From Penicillus capitatus (lineage: Eukaryota; Chlorophyta), in contig OZ287699.1 in assembly GCA_965649825.1 (NCBI GenBank), positions 1,535,287 through 1,599,286 on the forward strand: a DNA stretch of 64,000 bases. The letters run 5' to 3'. This document shows positions 1-11,009 of the stretch, piece by piece. The position numbers were made by a program, and so were the translations under genes. Numbering within the stretch: the first letter of the stretch is position 1; every line of letters begins with the position of its first letter. The notes beneath the pieces were generated by a model. It was not told the origin of the DNA. It worked only from the letters and a program-made list of their open reading frames with translations, and ran no database searches.

Positions 1-3000
1 AGATCACAAGATTCGAGTGTCCACTTACCACAACTATAACAACGGACCTGCCAAGATGAAGTGCTCTTCGGCTTCTGTACAATGACGTTCGTCTTCGAGA
101 CACATGGCATGACGCGCATGCACTTCCGGTATGCGATCTGGCATGTTCCTCTGCGCAATGTCCAAGGCGTCTTCGTATTGACCCAAAGCCAAGGCATGAT
201 CGACAGCCCCGCCGAAGCCGTCAAATTTCTGGAGAATGGAGAAGTTCCCGTTCATGGCCATATTGTAAGCGACCTGCCAATCAAGTGCGTCACATTTGTG
301 TGACGACTGAAAGACAATACCTCGTTGAACGCAGCAGTGTCCCCATGGACCTGGGCAATTCGAACTGTCTCTTCCCACAGCTCTGCAGATCTAAACAGGT
401 AGGTTCAATAGCAAAGCAACCCTTTGTCCTTATGCACTCTCCTCACCGATACATGTCAAGAGCGGACTTCCAGTCATCACCAGACAAGAAGAATTTCTCA
501 GCCTCATTCCATCTCTTCTCTCTCCGCAGCTCTTCGCCAATGTACAGGTAGGTGTGTCGAATGTCCTCCTTGTGATGCAGTTTCACAAACCGTACCAAAG
601 GCAGGTACATCCTGTGCTTCTTGTACATATCAATCACGGCTTGGGCACCGCCATCGATGGTCAGGTAGGCTCGTTCAGCCTCGTCAAAATGCCCTTTCGT
701 CTCCAGATCTGCTCCAAGATTAAGATAATAGGACTAATAACATTGACTGGATGCAGTTTCATTCAGACAAAGTGCATGTACCGTTTGTTCGAGGGGAGGG
801 ATGTGTTCTTCCACCAGCTGTTGCACAGAAGACCAATCTCCACTCGATTGGTACATTTGCACAGCTCCCATGGGATGTTTCGCCAAAAGGTAATGAAGCT
901 CAGCTGGTTTCCATTGACCATGAGATCTGAAACTCTCCGCTAATCTCAAATGTTCATCGCGAAATTCTTCAGCGTCCTGCTCAGAAAGAGTGACTCGTAT
1001 CCACCCAAGTAATGGAAAGATTGAATTAAACAAGACTCTGAAGAAGATCTGACGCTTGTGTGAGATTGTTTGCGAGGATAGATGACTCCACTGCTCTCTT
1101 GGAGTCGCCTGCTTGCACGTAGCGATCAGCAGCTGCTTCATATTGATGCTGAGCAAACAGGGCGTCTCCCCACTGGCGTTCGACGTCAACGAGGGATGCC
1201 GGATCAATGAGACGACACATCTCACTTAGCTTTGAGTGACACTCCGCCCTGCGCATGCCGCGTCTTTACACATTTCCCGTGAATGTAGCGAACAGACCTT
1301 TCGTACATGGCCTTCGCTTCCTCATATCGCTGAAGGCATTTCAAGACGTCTCCAGCCGTCTCAAAATGTCCATCTTTGTCTAAGGATGCCAGAACGGAGA
1401 TGGCCAGATTATCATCGATGCATGCATTGCTGTGCATGACTACCTATACCAAAGCTATAAACTAATGAACAAGCAGCAGCCAAGTCGACAACATGGGCAG
1501 CTTTGGTGGAGTATCCTCCGTTGACATACATCGCAATGGCCGATGAGAAATCCTTCTCTTGTTCTTTGATGCTTGCTGCTTTTGCTTCCTTTCAGGTTAA
1601 GTCATACGTGAGAATCGTTGCTCAAGAAAAGTACCTACCTGGTTGGTCGCCAATAGCCATTCCATATAGGCACGCTTGAGTTGCTTCGTCTCCGGATGGC
1701 GTTTTTGTTCGGCAATTCTGATGAGACAACCATCAGGTGGATAACGACATGCACAACAACACCTGATGGCGTCATCCCATCGATCGAGCGCCTTGTAGAT
1801 TTCAATCAGACGCTTGGCGCCGCCTTCGTGCTTTAGCATTAGAGACTCAGCTGCTTTCCATTCCTTACTCAGCAATAGAATCATCGCCAAAGCCTCCTCA
1901 GAAGCGTACCCCTCCTCCGACACTTCGGCACATGTGATCGCCTGTTGCCATAGATGAACGCAAGGAAAGAAGTCGGATCGCACTTTTTTTAAGTAGGCGA
2001 CGCGGTAAAACTGCCCAATGGCCTCGTAGCACCGAATGGCGCACATAACAGCCGTCTCCCTCAATTCTAGCCGAGACATCGTTTCCAAACTCAACGCTTC
2101 CTGAGCGAGACGCTCCCACTGATAGATGGCATCATTGTTAAGCGTCGAAGTTTCCAATAACGCCACACATTTTTTAAATTCGCATCTCTCAAGGTATCCT
2201 GCTCAACGACACAGTTTCGATCGGAGAAAGCGTTTTTCAGAAATGACTTGAGAAATCGATTGTGGATGTGTCAAACTGAAGGCTTCGAATCCCTGATGAA
2301 TCTTTTATGGCAATATTGGTCCTACACGAGACAAAAGCGCTTTAATGACGAGAAAAAACAAAGAAAACACCACTTCATGTTCTCTCGTTCGATTCCCAGT
2401 ATTTGACTCTCTTCGAGATCAGTGGCGATTTCTTTGGCTTCTCGATCATCGGGAGTGTACCAGACGAATAGAGAGTGATCGTTTTGCGCCAGGATGACAT
2501 CACAATCCGGTATCCATTGAGCATACTGACAGTGCTCCAACAGGAGAACTACCTTTTCATCACGGCCTACCCGATTCTTCCCCTTTTCGAGTGAAGCGAG
2601 AAACAGAGCTCGGCGCTTATCGCGAAACAGCAAATGGGATGCATTGCTATTCACTTCCTAAGCCACAAGACAGCAAGAGAGAGAAATGATGCTGACTGAA
2701 TGGTCGTTTTACGAGCCAGTCGATCCGTCGGTGATGCTCCACGCATTCAAGCGCCTGGTCAGTGTGAAGGTCGTAGATCTGTATGGTCGTGGCATCGCTT
2801 AAATAAGCGAGACGCTTTGCCGTGTCCGTCACCACCAGACTCGCGGCGTAAGGACTCATGGATGCGGCAGGAAAGATGCCGCAGATTTCATGGTGACCGA
2901 ATTCGACGACGTGTATCTCGCCGCTGCAGTAAAGAATACATGCCTGAATGCAGACCATGATCATTGGAGAGTAGTGGCTGCTGGTTCTTTTACCTTATCG

Positions 3001-4566
3001 CCACTGAAACAGAACCGCTCGTGTTGTTGTGGATCGCTCCTCCATGCGATCTCGCTAAGCAAACACGTTTCTAGGTGACCAAGGAGAACCGTTTTAGGCG
3101 TGTGCGCGACAATGAATTTATCGTGGTGTATTTTCGTATCGAGAATCTCTAACCCCTTGATGGATTTCAGTATCAGCCGAGACCCAGTGACCATGCTCTT
3201 GACAATCACCTGAGCGAATGCCACACAATTACGAGATGAGTTGTCTTGACAATGAAACGACCGAGCTGTGGTTAATATGTGTAAACTCAAATGTCTTTGA
3301 ATGGATGTACTTGCGCAAATAGACGTCGAGCAGTTCCACACCTCCCGCGCCTGTGCCGATGGCGATCTTGGATCCGTCTTCTTTCCATGCAAGGCAGGTG
3401 ACTGGAGAAAGATTTTGAATCTGCAAGACGGAGCAATGGCCTCGTGTTGCACTGTCGTTTAGACAAACCGTTTGTTTGACAACTCTTGTCCACGTTTTGG
3501 ATATCTGATCGCGGCACAGAATGGACAGGGTGTCCATGCCAGTAAGAATGGCTGTATCCCCGACCGAACTGAAACAGGCAGTGTTGTACATTTCTTGTGC
3601 CTCTTTCCCGCCCATCTCCGTCAATTGACAGCCCCCGAAATCGTAAAACACTGCCTGACCAGTCACATCGTCGATCGATTTCGTGACACGTTTCACGGTG
3701 ACTGGCCTTATGATCCAAACCGATGACGACAAGACACTGACCACAGGAAGATGCTCGCGGGATGCAGTGGTGTTGCGTTATCTGCTGAAATCTATACGCC
3801 GTCGTCGTTTCGTCTCTGACTGCCTTTTCTACCGTCCCGTTCAACAAGACGACCTGAGAACGAGCGTCGTTGTTTGTTCAGCAATCGACCCTACTTACGA
3901 AAACGAGAGAAATGCCACAGTTGACGACAATGTGAATGGCCTCGACCGGTATCTCCGGCGACGATACATGGATCTGCGCACTCTTGTTTCCCGTCGTAAT
4001 CCCTGATCGAATGACGCCGTCGATCCCTCCGTAGTAAAGTGTGTCTGGCGAAGAACGCGGCCAAGTAAGTGCCGTGATCGACGAAGTGCTCTGGAACTTA
4101 TTGCAAATCGCCTTCTTCGTCCCCCAGTCCTCTCCTAGCCTAAGGAGTTCGCAAGTCCACAATCCTGCAAGCTGCCTCTGTTTACCGATAGACGAAGACG
4201 CAGTTATCGCTCTGCGCGACAGCGAGCTTTGTCGAATCCGGACTGAAAGCCAATGCCCGTATGGAATAGACGGCGGCTGCGTTTGTTCCCAGCGCCTTTG
4301 TCTTGAACTTGTCTTTCTTCTCGCCTGGACACCAAGACACTCGAAACACCGAAACCGACTCCTGACGTCGTCTGCCTTGCTCGTCAAACAGGTAGACGAT
4401 ACGGTCCGCTTTCGCCACAGCGAGTTTCAAACTGCACCCGATTGCCGATTTCATCGACAGTGGCGGACAAATTGGTGGTTGACTTGTTGGGTGACCAGGC
4501 GATTGCCCAGACGACATGCAGTTCGGTCTTCGGTGCGATGACAGTATTCAGATGCCGTAACTGCAT
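1..4566 (-). CDS. IFT172: Intraflagellar transport protein IFT172 (3' end outside window)
   Basis: IFT172 is the largest IFT-B subunit and links IFT trains to cargo and turnaround at the ciliary tip. The N-terminus (MQLRHLNTVIAP) and the WD40 part follow the family closely: AFSPDSTKLAVAQSDN, GEDWGTKKAICNKF, LAWKEDGSKIAIG, KRLAYLSDATTIQIYDL and QWIPDCDVILAQN, in order from 4566 to about 2330. The TPR-like helical repeats run from about 2200 to the window edge. At least ten exons are joined by introns of about 37-60 nt. One frame change near 3655-3706 is resolved only by a GC-AG intron. The gene looks intact and implies a flagellated stage. Family identity is near certain; individual splice sites are inferred. 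Confidence 0.95.
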
Positions 4567-4704
4567 CGTCGACTAAAACGAAAGACGCACGCAAAGGCGA
4601 CGGTCTAAAGTCAACGTAAGGACGGTATCACTCAACGCCAAACGATTTTGCACGTGATGTAGTGTCCATCCAACAACACACGTCTAAAGGACTGCTCCTC
4701 GATG

Positions 4705-5476
4705 TCATAGTTCTACATGAGGAGCAGCGGAGCCGTCACATGCTTTTGCCAGACGCAGGCAGAGAACATCCACGAGCTCTGCAAAAGAAGACCAGGCAGT
4801 GTCCATCGACTGCTCGTATTGCCACACAACTGGAGCACCTGTCGTTTCATCAAAGCCATTCTGAATCGCCTCAACCAGGTCATCCTCGTGGTCCTCTATC
4901 AAACGGCCGCAGTAAGCACTCAGTTCCTTGTGTCTTCCTTTCTCCTCTTCTTTGCTCATCTCTATGACACACCCAGTCATTTCAGACGATGTTCTGACGG
5001 TGTTTCCTCACGAAAACTGATTTCTCTCGAAGCCTTGACATGGACCCAACCCAACTTCAATGGCGATCCGTCATTTGGATTACGGTAGCCCCAAGTGTAA
5101 CTCCGGCAAACATCACACAAATCTTCCAGAAGCTCAATCATACGCAGCTCACTCAGTCTGCAGTCCACAGGAAACAGCCATCACACTCCATACCTTACTG
5201 AGTCTTAGATATCTTGTATGGACCTGTATTCGATCACCTTTCCGTGACGTTTTCCAGATGGGTCTAGTCGGTGACGCATGTCGATATGGTTGCGCGGCCC
5301 TTCGGCCTCCAGACGTGCTATCAACTCCTTCTAGAAGGAACACCAGAATCTGTGGTGAAGACAGACAAGCTGCTTACGGCAACAATTCTGCACGCTTCGC
5401 ATTTGTCTTCGATGGAGACGACGGAGGGGCTGAGATGCAGAAGCAGCACAAGCAATGCGGCGACGGTAACACACAT
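4705..5476 (-). CDS. Canopy-family (DUF3456, saposin-like) ER protein
   Basis: Canopy proteins are small, cysteine-rich ER chaperones for receptors. The start is chosen at 5474-5476 because it opens a clear signal peptide (MCVTVAALLVLLLHLSPSVV) followed directly by the first Cys pair, DKCEACRIVA. Later exons carry RNHIDMRHRLDPSGKRHGK, then LLEDLCDVCRSYTWGY, then YCGRLIEDHEDDLVEAI, and near the C-terminus VLCLRLAKAC, the order seen in canopy proteins. A likely 28-nt intron follows RIVA. The internal splice near 5190-5230 could not be settled. It lies about 140 bp upstream of IFT172 on the same strand. Family assignment rests on cysteine pattern, signal peptide and length. Confidence 0.7.
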
Positions 5477-5739
5477 TGGCACTGGACTCAGCCAGATTTA
5501 CATCAAAGCGCTGCTATAAATTTTGTTTGTGTGTTCGCCTTCGATGCTCAGAGAAAGGACGTCGAGACTCTTGATGAACGCATTTCGTGCGATATGCGGT
5601 ACGGTGATATGTCTTGGTCTCCCTTCTTCCGCGTTTAAAGGGATTATTATCAACCCTTTTGCGATAAAGAAGATCTTTCACGTTGGTTGGCATATCTTGC
5701 CTACGGAGACAGGAAAAATGCGCGTACACGACGACGTGT

Positions 5740-6005
5740 CATGGCACCGAATACACTGGTCGATGAGTACGACTGACTGCCCTCAGGAAGTTGAGCAATT
5801 CTGTCAGCTGCATAGCGAGCCGCCAGTCAAGATATTCCACTGGATCGCAGTCTGGGGATGACCAGATCTTGGACACCAAATCTGTCAACAGTGTTTCTTC
5901 GGTGGCTTCTGGGATTCCCAGAGGATGCTTCGTTGCTGTGTTGTGTAGATGAAGACTTTAAATCGTTCAGCAAATCGCAGAAATCACTGCACAGAGTGCG
6001 GAATT
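5740..6005 (-). CDS. Unrecognised short helical protein, possibly COMM-domain
   Basis: The minus strand carries a coding-like run containing TEETLLTDLVSKIW and, without a stop, DPVEYLDWRLAMQLTELL. The second segment resembles the start of a COMM domain (x-DWRL-x), but the diagnostic C-terminal part is not recognised. A further open stretch at 5514-5729 may be its last exon. An upstream exon with CSDFCDLLNDLK lies in another frame and would need an intron. What is seen is a plausible helical protein; the COMM assignment is a guess. Confidence 0.3.
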
Positions 6006-6081
6006 TTGAAGAGAAAAGTACTCGATTCGCAGACGCCGAGAGAAGGGTAAGGCAGCCACTGTGGTCGGCACGATGCGGTTA

Positions 6082-6188
6082 GTGGTGGATCAGGATCATA
6101 CGGTCCGCAGCCGCGGTGGTGGATCAGGATCATACGGTCCGCAGCCGCGGTGGTGGATCAGGATCATACGGTCTGCAGCCGCGGTGGC
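6082..6188 (+). repeat. 34-bp tandem repeat, about three copies
   Basis: Three head-to-tail copies of a 34-bp unit containing GGTGGATCAGGATCATACGG, with one base change in the third copy. The array ends about 30 bp before a TATTTATT box and 73 bp before the ATG of coiled-coil family member A, so it occupies the proximal promoter position, as the unrelated 29-bp array does at 17302-17516. Confidence 0.9.
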
Positions 6189-6216
6189 CAGCACGGTGGC
6201 TGCAAACCGTACCCAC

Positions 6217-6224
6217 TATTTATT
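6217..6224 (+). promoter_or_regulatory. TATTTATT box of coiled-coil family member A
   Basis: TATTTATT lies 36 bp upstream of the ATG at 6261. The same octamer stands at a similar distance before three paralogues in this window (17519, 24712, 38786), which makes a TATA-type core promoter element a reasonable inference. Confidence 0.55.
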
Positions 6225-6260
6225 GAGACTTCGCGTGGCATTTGTCAGACAGACATCGAA

Positions 6261-6793
6261 ATGGCAAATCGATCGACGCGTGCGCAAGACCGCATAACCC
6301 CTGAACAGTCTCACCTGTTAAACGAAGAGATCGCAGAATGCCGCGATCTCCATCGTTTTTTAACAAAACGATCCGCGAGTTCGACTTGCGCCTTTCGCAA
6401 GGCACACGCAACATCGAGGGGAGAGAAGAATTTTTTACACGACCATGTACGTGCTGACAATGCACAAGAACTCTGCTAACTTCTTTTTAGTCGTCCTTAG
6501 GTCAGAAGAACCTGCTCGAAGAGTGACGGAGACATATGTTGACAGTGTACGTTCAGCGATGAAGGCGCTTGAAGCTAGATTAGGCCGAATCAAGGCCGTT
6601 CTGGATGCCAGCCCCGCATTGGCCGATTCGATAGAGGCCAGCGCAGACCGTAAGATGTTGGAAGTTTGTTCGAAATAACGGAAGAGATAAAGATTATGGA
6701 CGCCGAAATCCAGAAGAAGACTGCCGCTGTGGATGCCCTTGTCAATAAGGCTCAAGGGGCTATGGACCATTTCTTTAAAGGCGTTGGAATGTA
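6261..6793 (+). CDS. Short coiled-coil family protein, member A
   Basis: Function unknown. Exon 1 (6261-6450) starts MANRSTRAQDRITPEQSHLL and continues with EEIAECRDLHRFL. A 40-nt GT-AG intron (6451-6490) leads to exon 2, with RRVTETYVDSVRSAMKAL, a heptad-rich middle and the C-terminus AMDHFFKGVGM. The same two-exon plan, the (R/L)xTxTYV(D/E)xx motif at the start of exon 2 and a terminal FF...IG(L/M)-type ending recur in member D; C and F share looser versions. About 160 residues, no signal peptide, no membrane segment. One single-base frame break lies at about 6678 (after EVCS): either decay or an assembly indel. Confidence 0.6.
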
Positions 6794-7220
6794 AGACAAT
6801 TGTGTAAGCCAAATAACATCTGCATCTCCCAATATCGCTCTGTTACCAAACGCACAGTCTCCCGATATTCGCGCTCTTAGAACACGATCTGCATTGGCAG
6901 CCGACAGATGTGACGTGACGTATACGCCCATCAAGGCAGACATCTACTCAATAAGGCAATGGAAGAAGACAACAAAAAAGAATTTGAAGAAGGGTGACAG
7001 GTATTGGCTGACATGAAATTGCAAACAGTTTGGTACATATGGACAGTGGGAGCAGCAGAAAGGTTCTCTGCATTTCAGATTGAGTACTCTGGCGCTTCAG
7101 CAATCGGCCATTTCTCCAAGGCTTCGTCATCATCTATTGTCGAATCAACCACAGAATGCTTGCACATGAAAACACAGTCACGGCGAAACAGGAAAGAACC
7201 ATATCGATGACGCACATGTC
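6794..7220. other. Unassigned stretch
   Basis: Between family member A and the PKS remnant there are only short open stretches on both strands. A 71-residue minus-strand one (7075-7290) begins with an acidic N-terminus but has no recognisable domain. I see no supported gene here. Confidence 0.4.
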
Positions 7221-8900
7221 CAGACTCTTCCCTTGCAGTCATTTCCTCATCGTTCTCTTCTGTCTCAGCGCTGCCTCTTCTTTGCGACAAAGAGGGTTCA
7301 GAGTTTGATATTGTTTTGACGAGCCAAAAGGGTGAAGAGATTTGCAGAATCGAACGATTTGAAGCAAAAGCGATGCGACTGCAGAAGCAGACAACATCTT
7401 ATAGCCATCTTACAGAGATCGTCTATGAACCAGAGTCGCTCGTAGATGTGCCGATTTGCCAAGCAGAGTCAGAGACATGTAGTTCTGGATGGAAACGCGT
7501 CAGGAAGAGCCGTCGATGGTAGGCCACTGTCCTGGGTCTTCTGCAGACATGGAGAGTGCGATCATCTTCTGGCGGTATTCGGATGGTGTTCCCGTCTATA
7601 GATGGAGTTCCATCTTCTCTCTGGTCGGCAATGAAGAACATCAAGCAGAAATTCCGTCAAAGACCAATGAGGCATCAGCATTGCTCTGTACACCTCGCTC
7701 AGCAGAGGACGTCATGAACGATGACGTCTGCTCACATAGATGACATAAACGGTCATCGAATGGAAGAGAATCTGTCGAGATCTGCCAAACTGCGAGATGC
7801 CCCTCTGCACGATGTCCCACAACATTTGCAGCTCTTTCCTCAACTATGCGGGAACTTAAGAATTTTGTCCCGCTTCCCATTACACCTTCCTGCAAAGAAA
7901 GAGATTTGACTTTGGCTGTCAAAGCGATTGGCATCAGTTTCAGAGGCGTGCTCAATGTTGTGGGAATGTACGTACCCTAGAGATCTTAACCCTCCAAGAG
8001 GAGACAGTGCTGGGCGCATCACGCATTCAAATGATCGTTCTCACACAGGTGATGCTGTAATTGGCCTGGCTGCTGAAAGACTCGGATCTCATGTCGTCTG
8101 TCCCGGAATGACATTGGCGTCCATTTCCTCAACTATGTCCTTCGCAGAGGCAGCCATCTGTCCAACCGTCTACATCACAGTCGACATGGCACTACTCAAA
8201 TGCTCTGAGATGCAGCATGGGGAATCTTACTGGTCCACGGAGCGACAGGAGGCGTCGGGATGGCAGCTTTGCAGGTTATTCCGTCTAAACGGCAAGGGTA
8301 ATCGCCACTGCAGGATCTCCTTAGAAGAGGCACGTGCTGCGTACCATGGGAATGGACACAATGCTCAATTCACGATCCGTCGATTTCTGTGAAGGCAGAG
8401 AATCCGTTCAGTTCTGGCAGCCAATGTGCCACTGGCTGATGCGCTAGAGACGCCACTCGGCGACTCTGTTCTTCCCTTTCGCCACCCATTGCTCTTTTCA
8501 TTGATCGCATCGTTGATGGGATCTCCTGCGTAATCCAACTACAATGCTGCAAATGAATGGTTGCATGCCGTGGTTGTGAGATCTAAGCACAGGGGATGCT
8601 GCGGTACCAGTGTTCAGTGGGGGTGCTTGGAGAGGCGCTGGTGTGGCGATGCGAATGAAGAGACGTCTGGAACGCATGCGACTCTCACTCATCACACCTA
8701 CTGCTGGTCTGCCTGCCCTCGAAGGCATTCTGAATCCACAAACATCACTGTCTGCCTGCTACTGCTGCATTCCTTTATCTGGGAGAGATTCATGGCAGAG
8801 AACCGTGCGGATCCCTTCTTCTCAAACTATGTCGCACAGAAAATCGCCGATATCGAAGAAAAGAAAGAGACGGTGGATGATTCGTTGCCAGAGATCGATG
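7220..8900 (+). pseudogene. Polyketide synthase remnant: DH end, enoyl reductase, ketoreductase end
   Basis: Type I PKS modules reduce a growing acyl chain on carrier proteins. The order seen is: the end of a dehydratase (GEEICRIERFEAKAMRLQKQ, about 7330), an unclear structural KR region, an enoyl-reductase core (GLAAERLGSHVVCPG, then LLVHGATGGVGMAALQVI, the NADPH loop, at about 8230-8270), then the end of a ketoreductase (GAWRGAGVAMRMKRRLERMR, about 8620). Frames shift between these motifs, for example just before the NADPH loop, and an in-frame TAG follows ATAGSP at about 8320. It looks like a decayed module rather than a working gene; introns explain only part of the breakage. Confidence 0.7.
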
Positions 8901-9184
8901 CTGATTAGATTGGACCTATGGTCACAAATGTCATGGAGGGTGCCTTTGAGTAGGCTCATAATCGCAGAAAGTCCCTTGGACAGTTTTTTGATCTATTAAA
9001 CTTCACCAAGTTTAGTATTGTGAAATCGCGTCTCGGGCCCATGACGAATGACACACTCGACGCCCAGACGACTCTCGCTTACAGATGATACCCAAAACGT
9101 TTGACACAGGTAAACGCACGGACCGATTACGATACGATACAACTGTTCGGTTTCCTCCTTTATTATTTGCCGCCAATCGTCTTC

Positions 9185-9770
9185 TTATTCGCATGTTATT
9201 CTTCTTGAAATACGGTCGGGTTCACAAGTATACAAAGCATCTATAGATCCTTCGAGGAGCTCCAAACTAGAATACAAGTGCTTGTGATCGACTTCAATCT
9301 GTTGATACATTGTTTTTACAGCCTCCATTGATCGGCGGAGGCCATCAACCGCCTCTTGAATCAGCTGGGTGCAGTATTCTTTGCGGCTTCCTGATGGGAC
9401 AGCGGTCCGAGGGTGCCGAGGGTACTTGACCGACCGGACTCGCCATGCAATCAGTCTTAGCTTCGACTCGACACAGTTTTCCTCCGCCTTCGCACACGCG
9501 TTGGCGCGCACGCGGCGCGCCAGAGTCAGACGAATCCCCGTCAGGAACTGGCTCTCTTTCTGTTCGAACAAACAGGTAGACGTCGTCAATAAGCACACGA
9601 CTGGATTAGTCCTCGCGTCCTCTGCGACGGAAATTGTGTTTCTCTCCGTTTCGACAAACGGGTCGACGTCGTCCATAAACACACGACTGCTATGGCCTCG
9701 TCGCGTTTATACGACGGTTCCTTGCAATCTCCTACTACATTGATGAAATCATAAACGGTTTGATGCATTC
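9185..9770 (-). CDS. Short coiled-coil family protein, member B, with MITE-derived insert
   Basis: Function unknown. The C-terminal part (LIQEAVDGLRRSMEAV ... YSSLELLEGSIDALY) matches member G closely and the rest of the family loosely. A single open frame of 165 codons (9185-9682) runs from an N-terminal segment straight through the truncated MITE at 9383-9543 into the family domain, so the element supplies about 53 in-frame residues, rich in Arg. The upstream part contains an imperfect duplication (9541-9687) and shows no clear family exon 1. No TATTTATT box was found; a TATAAAC stands about 9706-9712 on the minus strand. Confidence 0.5.
9383..9543 (-). mobile_element. MITE-like element, truncated copy 1
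   Basis: Related to the full copies at 11541, 17798, 38959 and 53371. It keeps the end TGACGGGGATTC (read from 9543 on the minus strand), the GC-rich arm with GGCGCGCCGCG and part of the palindromic core (GACCGCTGTCCCATCAGGAA), but lacks the far end of the palindrome. It is read through in frame by member B. Confidence 0.75.
9541..9687 (-). repeat. Imperfect direct repeat, about 60 bp, two copies
   Basis: On the minus strand, GTCGTGTGTTTATGGACGAC (from 9687) and GTCGTGTGCTTATTGACGAC (from 9601) each open a diverged segment of about 60 bp, roughly 86 bp apart. The second copy ends at the MITE boundary. This may be a local duplication of promoter or 5' coding sequence of member B. Confidence 0.6.
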
Positions 9771-9832
9771 AATAGACGGTTCGATGCATTCAATGAACCG
9801 TAGAGTATTCCGGGCGATGTCAAGGATCGGGC

Positions 9833-11000
9833 TCATAGGGCCACAGACTCTGAGATCTTCTGCAAAAGAGACGTCTCTTGAATTGAAGACTGAAGAGATT
9901 CCGGCCAGTCTTCGCAGATTGTGTGTTTTCTTGGGCCTTCTGCCATCGTAAATATCTTCAGTCTATTGAAACTGGCTAATTCAACAAAAGGCCTATCCCA
10001 CTCCTCCAGCTGCAGAATGCACCAACATGGCATCACCTTTGCTGAATGTCTCGACACGGTGCAGATCTGTATCGACAGTGATGAAGACAGTGGTAACCGT
10101 CGCTGCTTGGCATGGTGACATTGTAGTGCGGGAGGTGACCACATGAGATCCAAGACAGCCAGCTGCCAGTCCAAAACAGCCTCTCCACGCCTTTGCCTGT
10201 GGCACTGATCCCCGAACAGTCACCTTTAGGAGGACTTGGGTCGCCAGGGTACATCCCCGAGATTTTCAACGCATCTCTAAAATTCACACCAACGGCCTTG
10301 ATTTCCACCAGCAAAACATCCGGGTCAACAGGCGTCTGGGTGTCTAAGGCCTGAGGGAAGAGATTCTATAATGCTCCCCATGGACTGGGAAGAAGTTAAA
10401 ATGCAGATGTGGAAGGTCGAAGATCGTGGATGACAAGTCTCGGGACATAACAAACATCTGCAGCCGATTTCAGACGATAGCTATCGAAATGCACATTGTC
10501 CCGATGCTCCAAGAGAGAGATCCCCGAAGGAGTGTCGGATTTTTCAATTGCGGTCGACTGGATGGGCATCCGTGCACATTCTTAAATCACGAGTCGAAGC
10601 AATCCATCAATACCACTCTGATTCTCTCTCCCGCTGAGGACGATTCCATGTTCCTTTGTCGGACATACTTTGTGTGGGAGTTGTAGACATCGTCGTGGTT
10701 CATGAAGCGTGAAGTGCTGGAAGTTGGGCGACTGACGTCTCTCAGGAAAACTGCTGGAGACCCATTCCGCATGATACAAAAGATCTCTCGATGACCTTCC
10801 TTCTACCTTGCCTCCACGTTGACAGCTGTGGCTGTCGTCGATTTCATTCCCACACAGACCTCTGTCCTGCCATTGTGGAAGATTTCCAGATCCCTATACA
10901 GACTGCGACGCGATGGATCAGATTTCTTCAATTTTTCTGCGTGACTGTAGATCTGTGTCGGAGGTTCTGTTGATCCGTTCAGTGAAAACCGTCGAATCGA
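9833..11000 (-). pseudogene. Polyketide synthase remnant: DH end, structural KR, enoyl reductase
   Basis: Read on the minus strand: a dehydratase end (IYSHAEKLKKSDPSRRSL, about 10950), a linker with YHAEWVSSSFPE, a degenerate structural-KR region ending RPSTSAF, then the enoyl reductase start (VDPDVLLVEIKAVGVNFRDA, about 10310) and GMYPGDPSPPKGDCSG, then GLAAGCLGSHVV and KGDAMLVHSAAGGVG near 10000. The reductase stops soon after its NADPH loop. Stops and frame changes interrupt the order, so this is a truncated, decayed module. It points away from the plus-strand remnant at 7220-8900, with family member B between them. Confidence 0.7.
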
Positions 11001-11009
11001 GTCTGCAAA

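Noticed and set aside
5060-5638. Plus-strand open frame of 192 codons
   Set aside because: It is antisense to the canopy-like gene, whose signal peptide and Cys motifs are convincing on the minus strand.
8790-8905. A further coiled-coil family member (segment with IADIEEKKETVDDSLPE)
   Set aside because: It follows a PKS ketoreductase end in the position of the linker to the carrier protein, has no exon 1 or promoter box, and lacks the family end.
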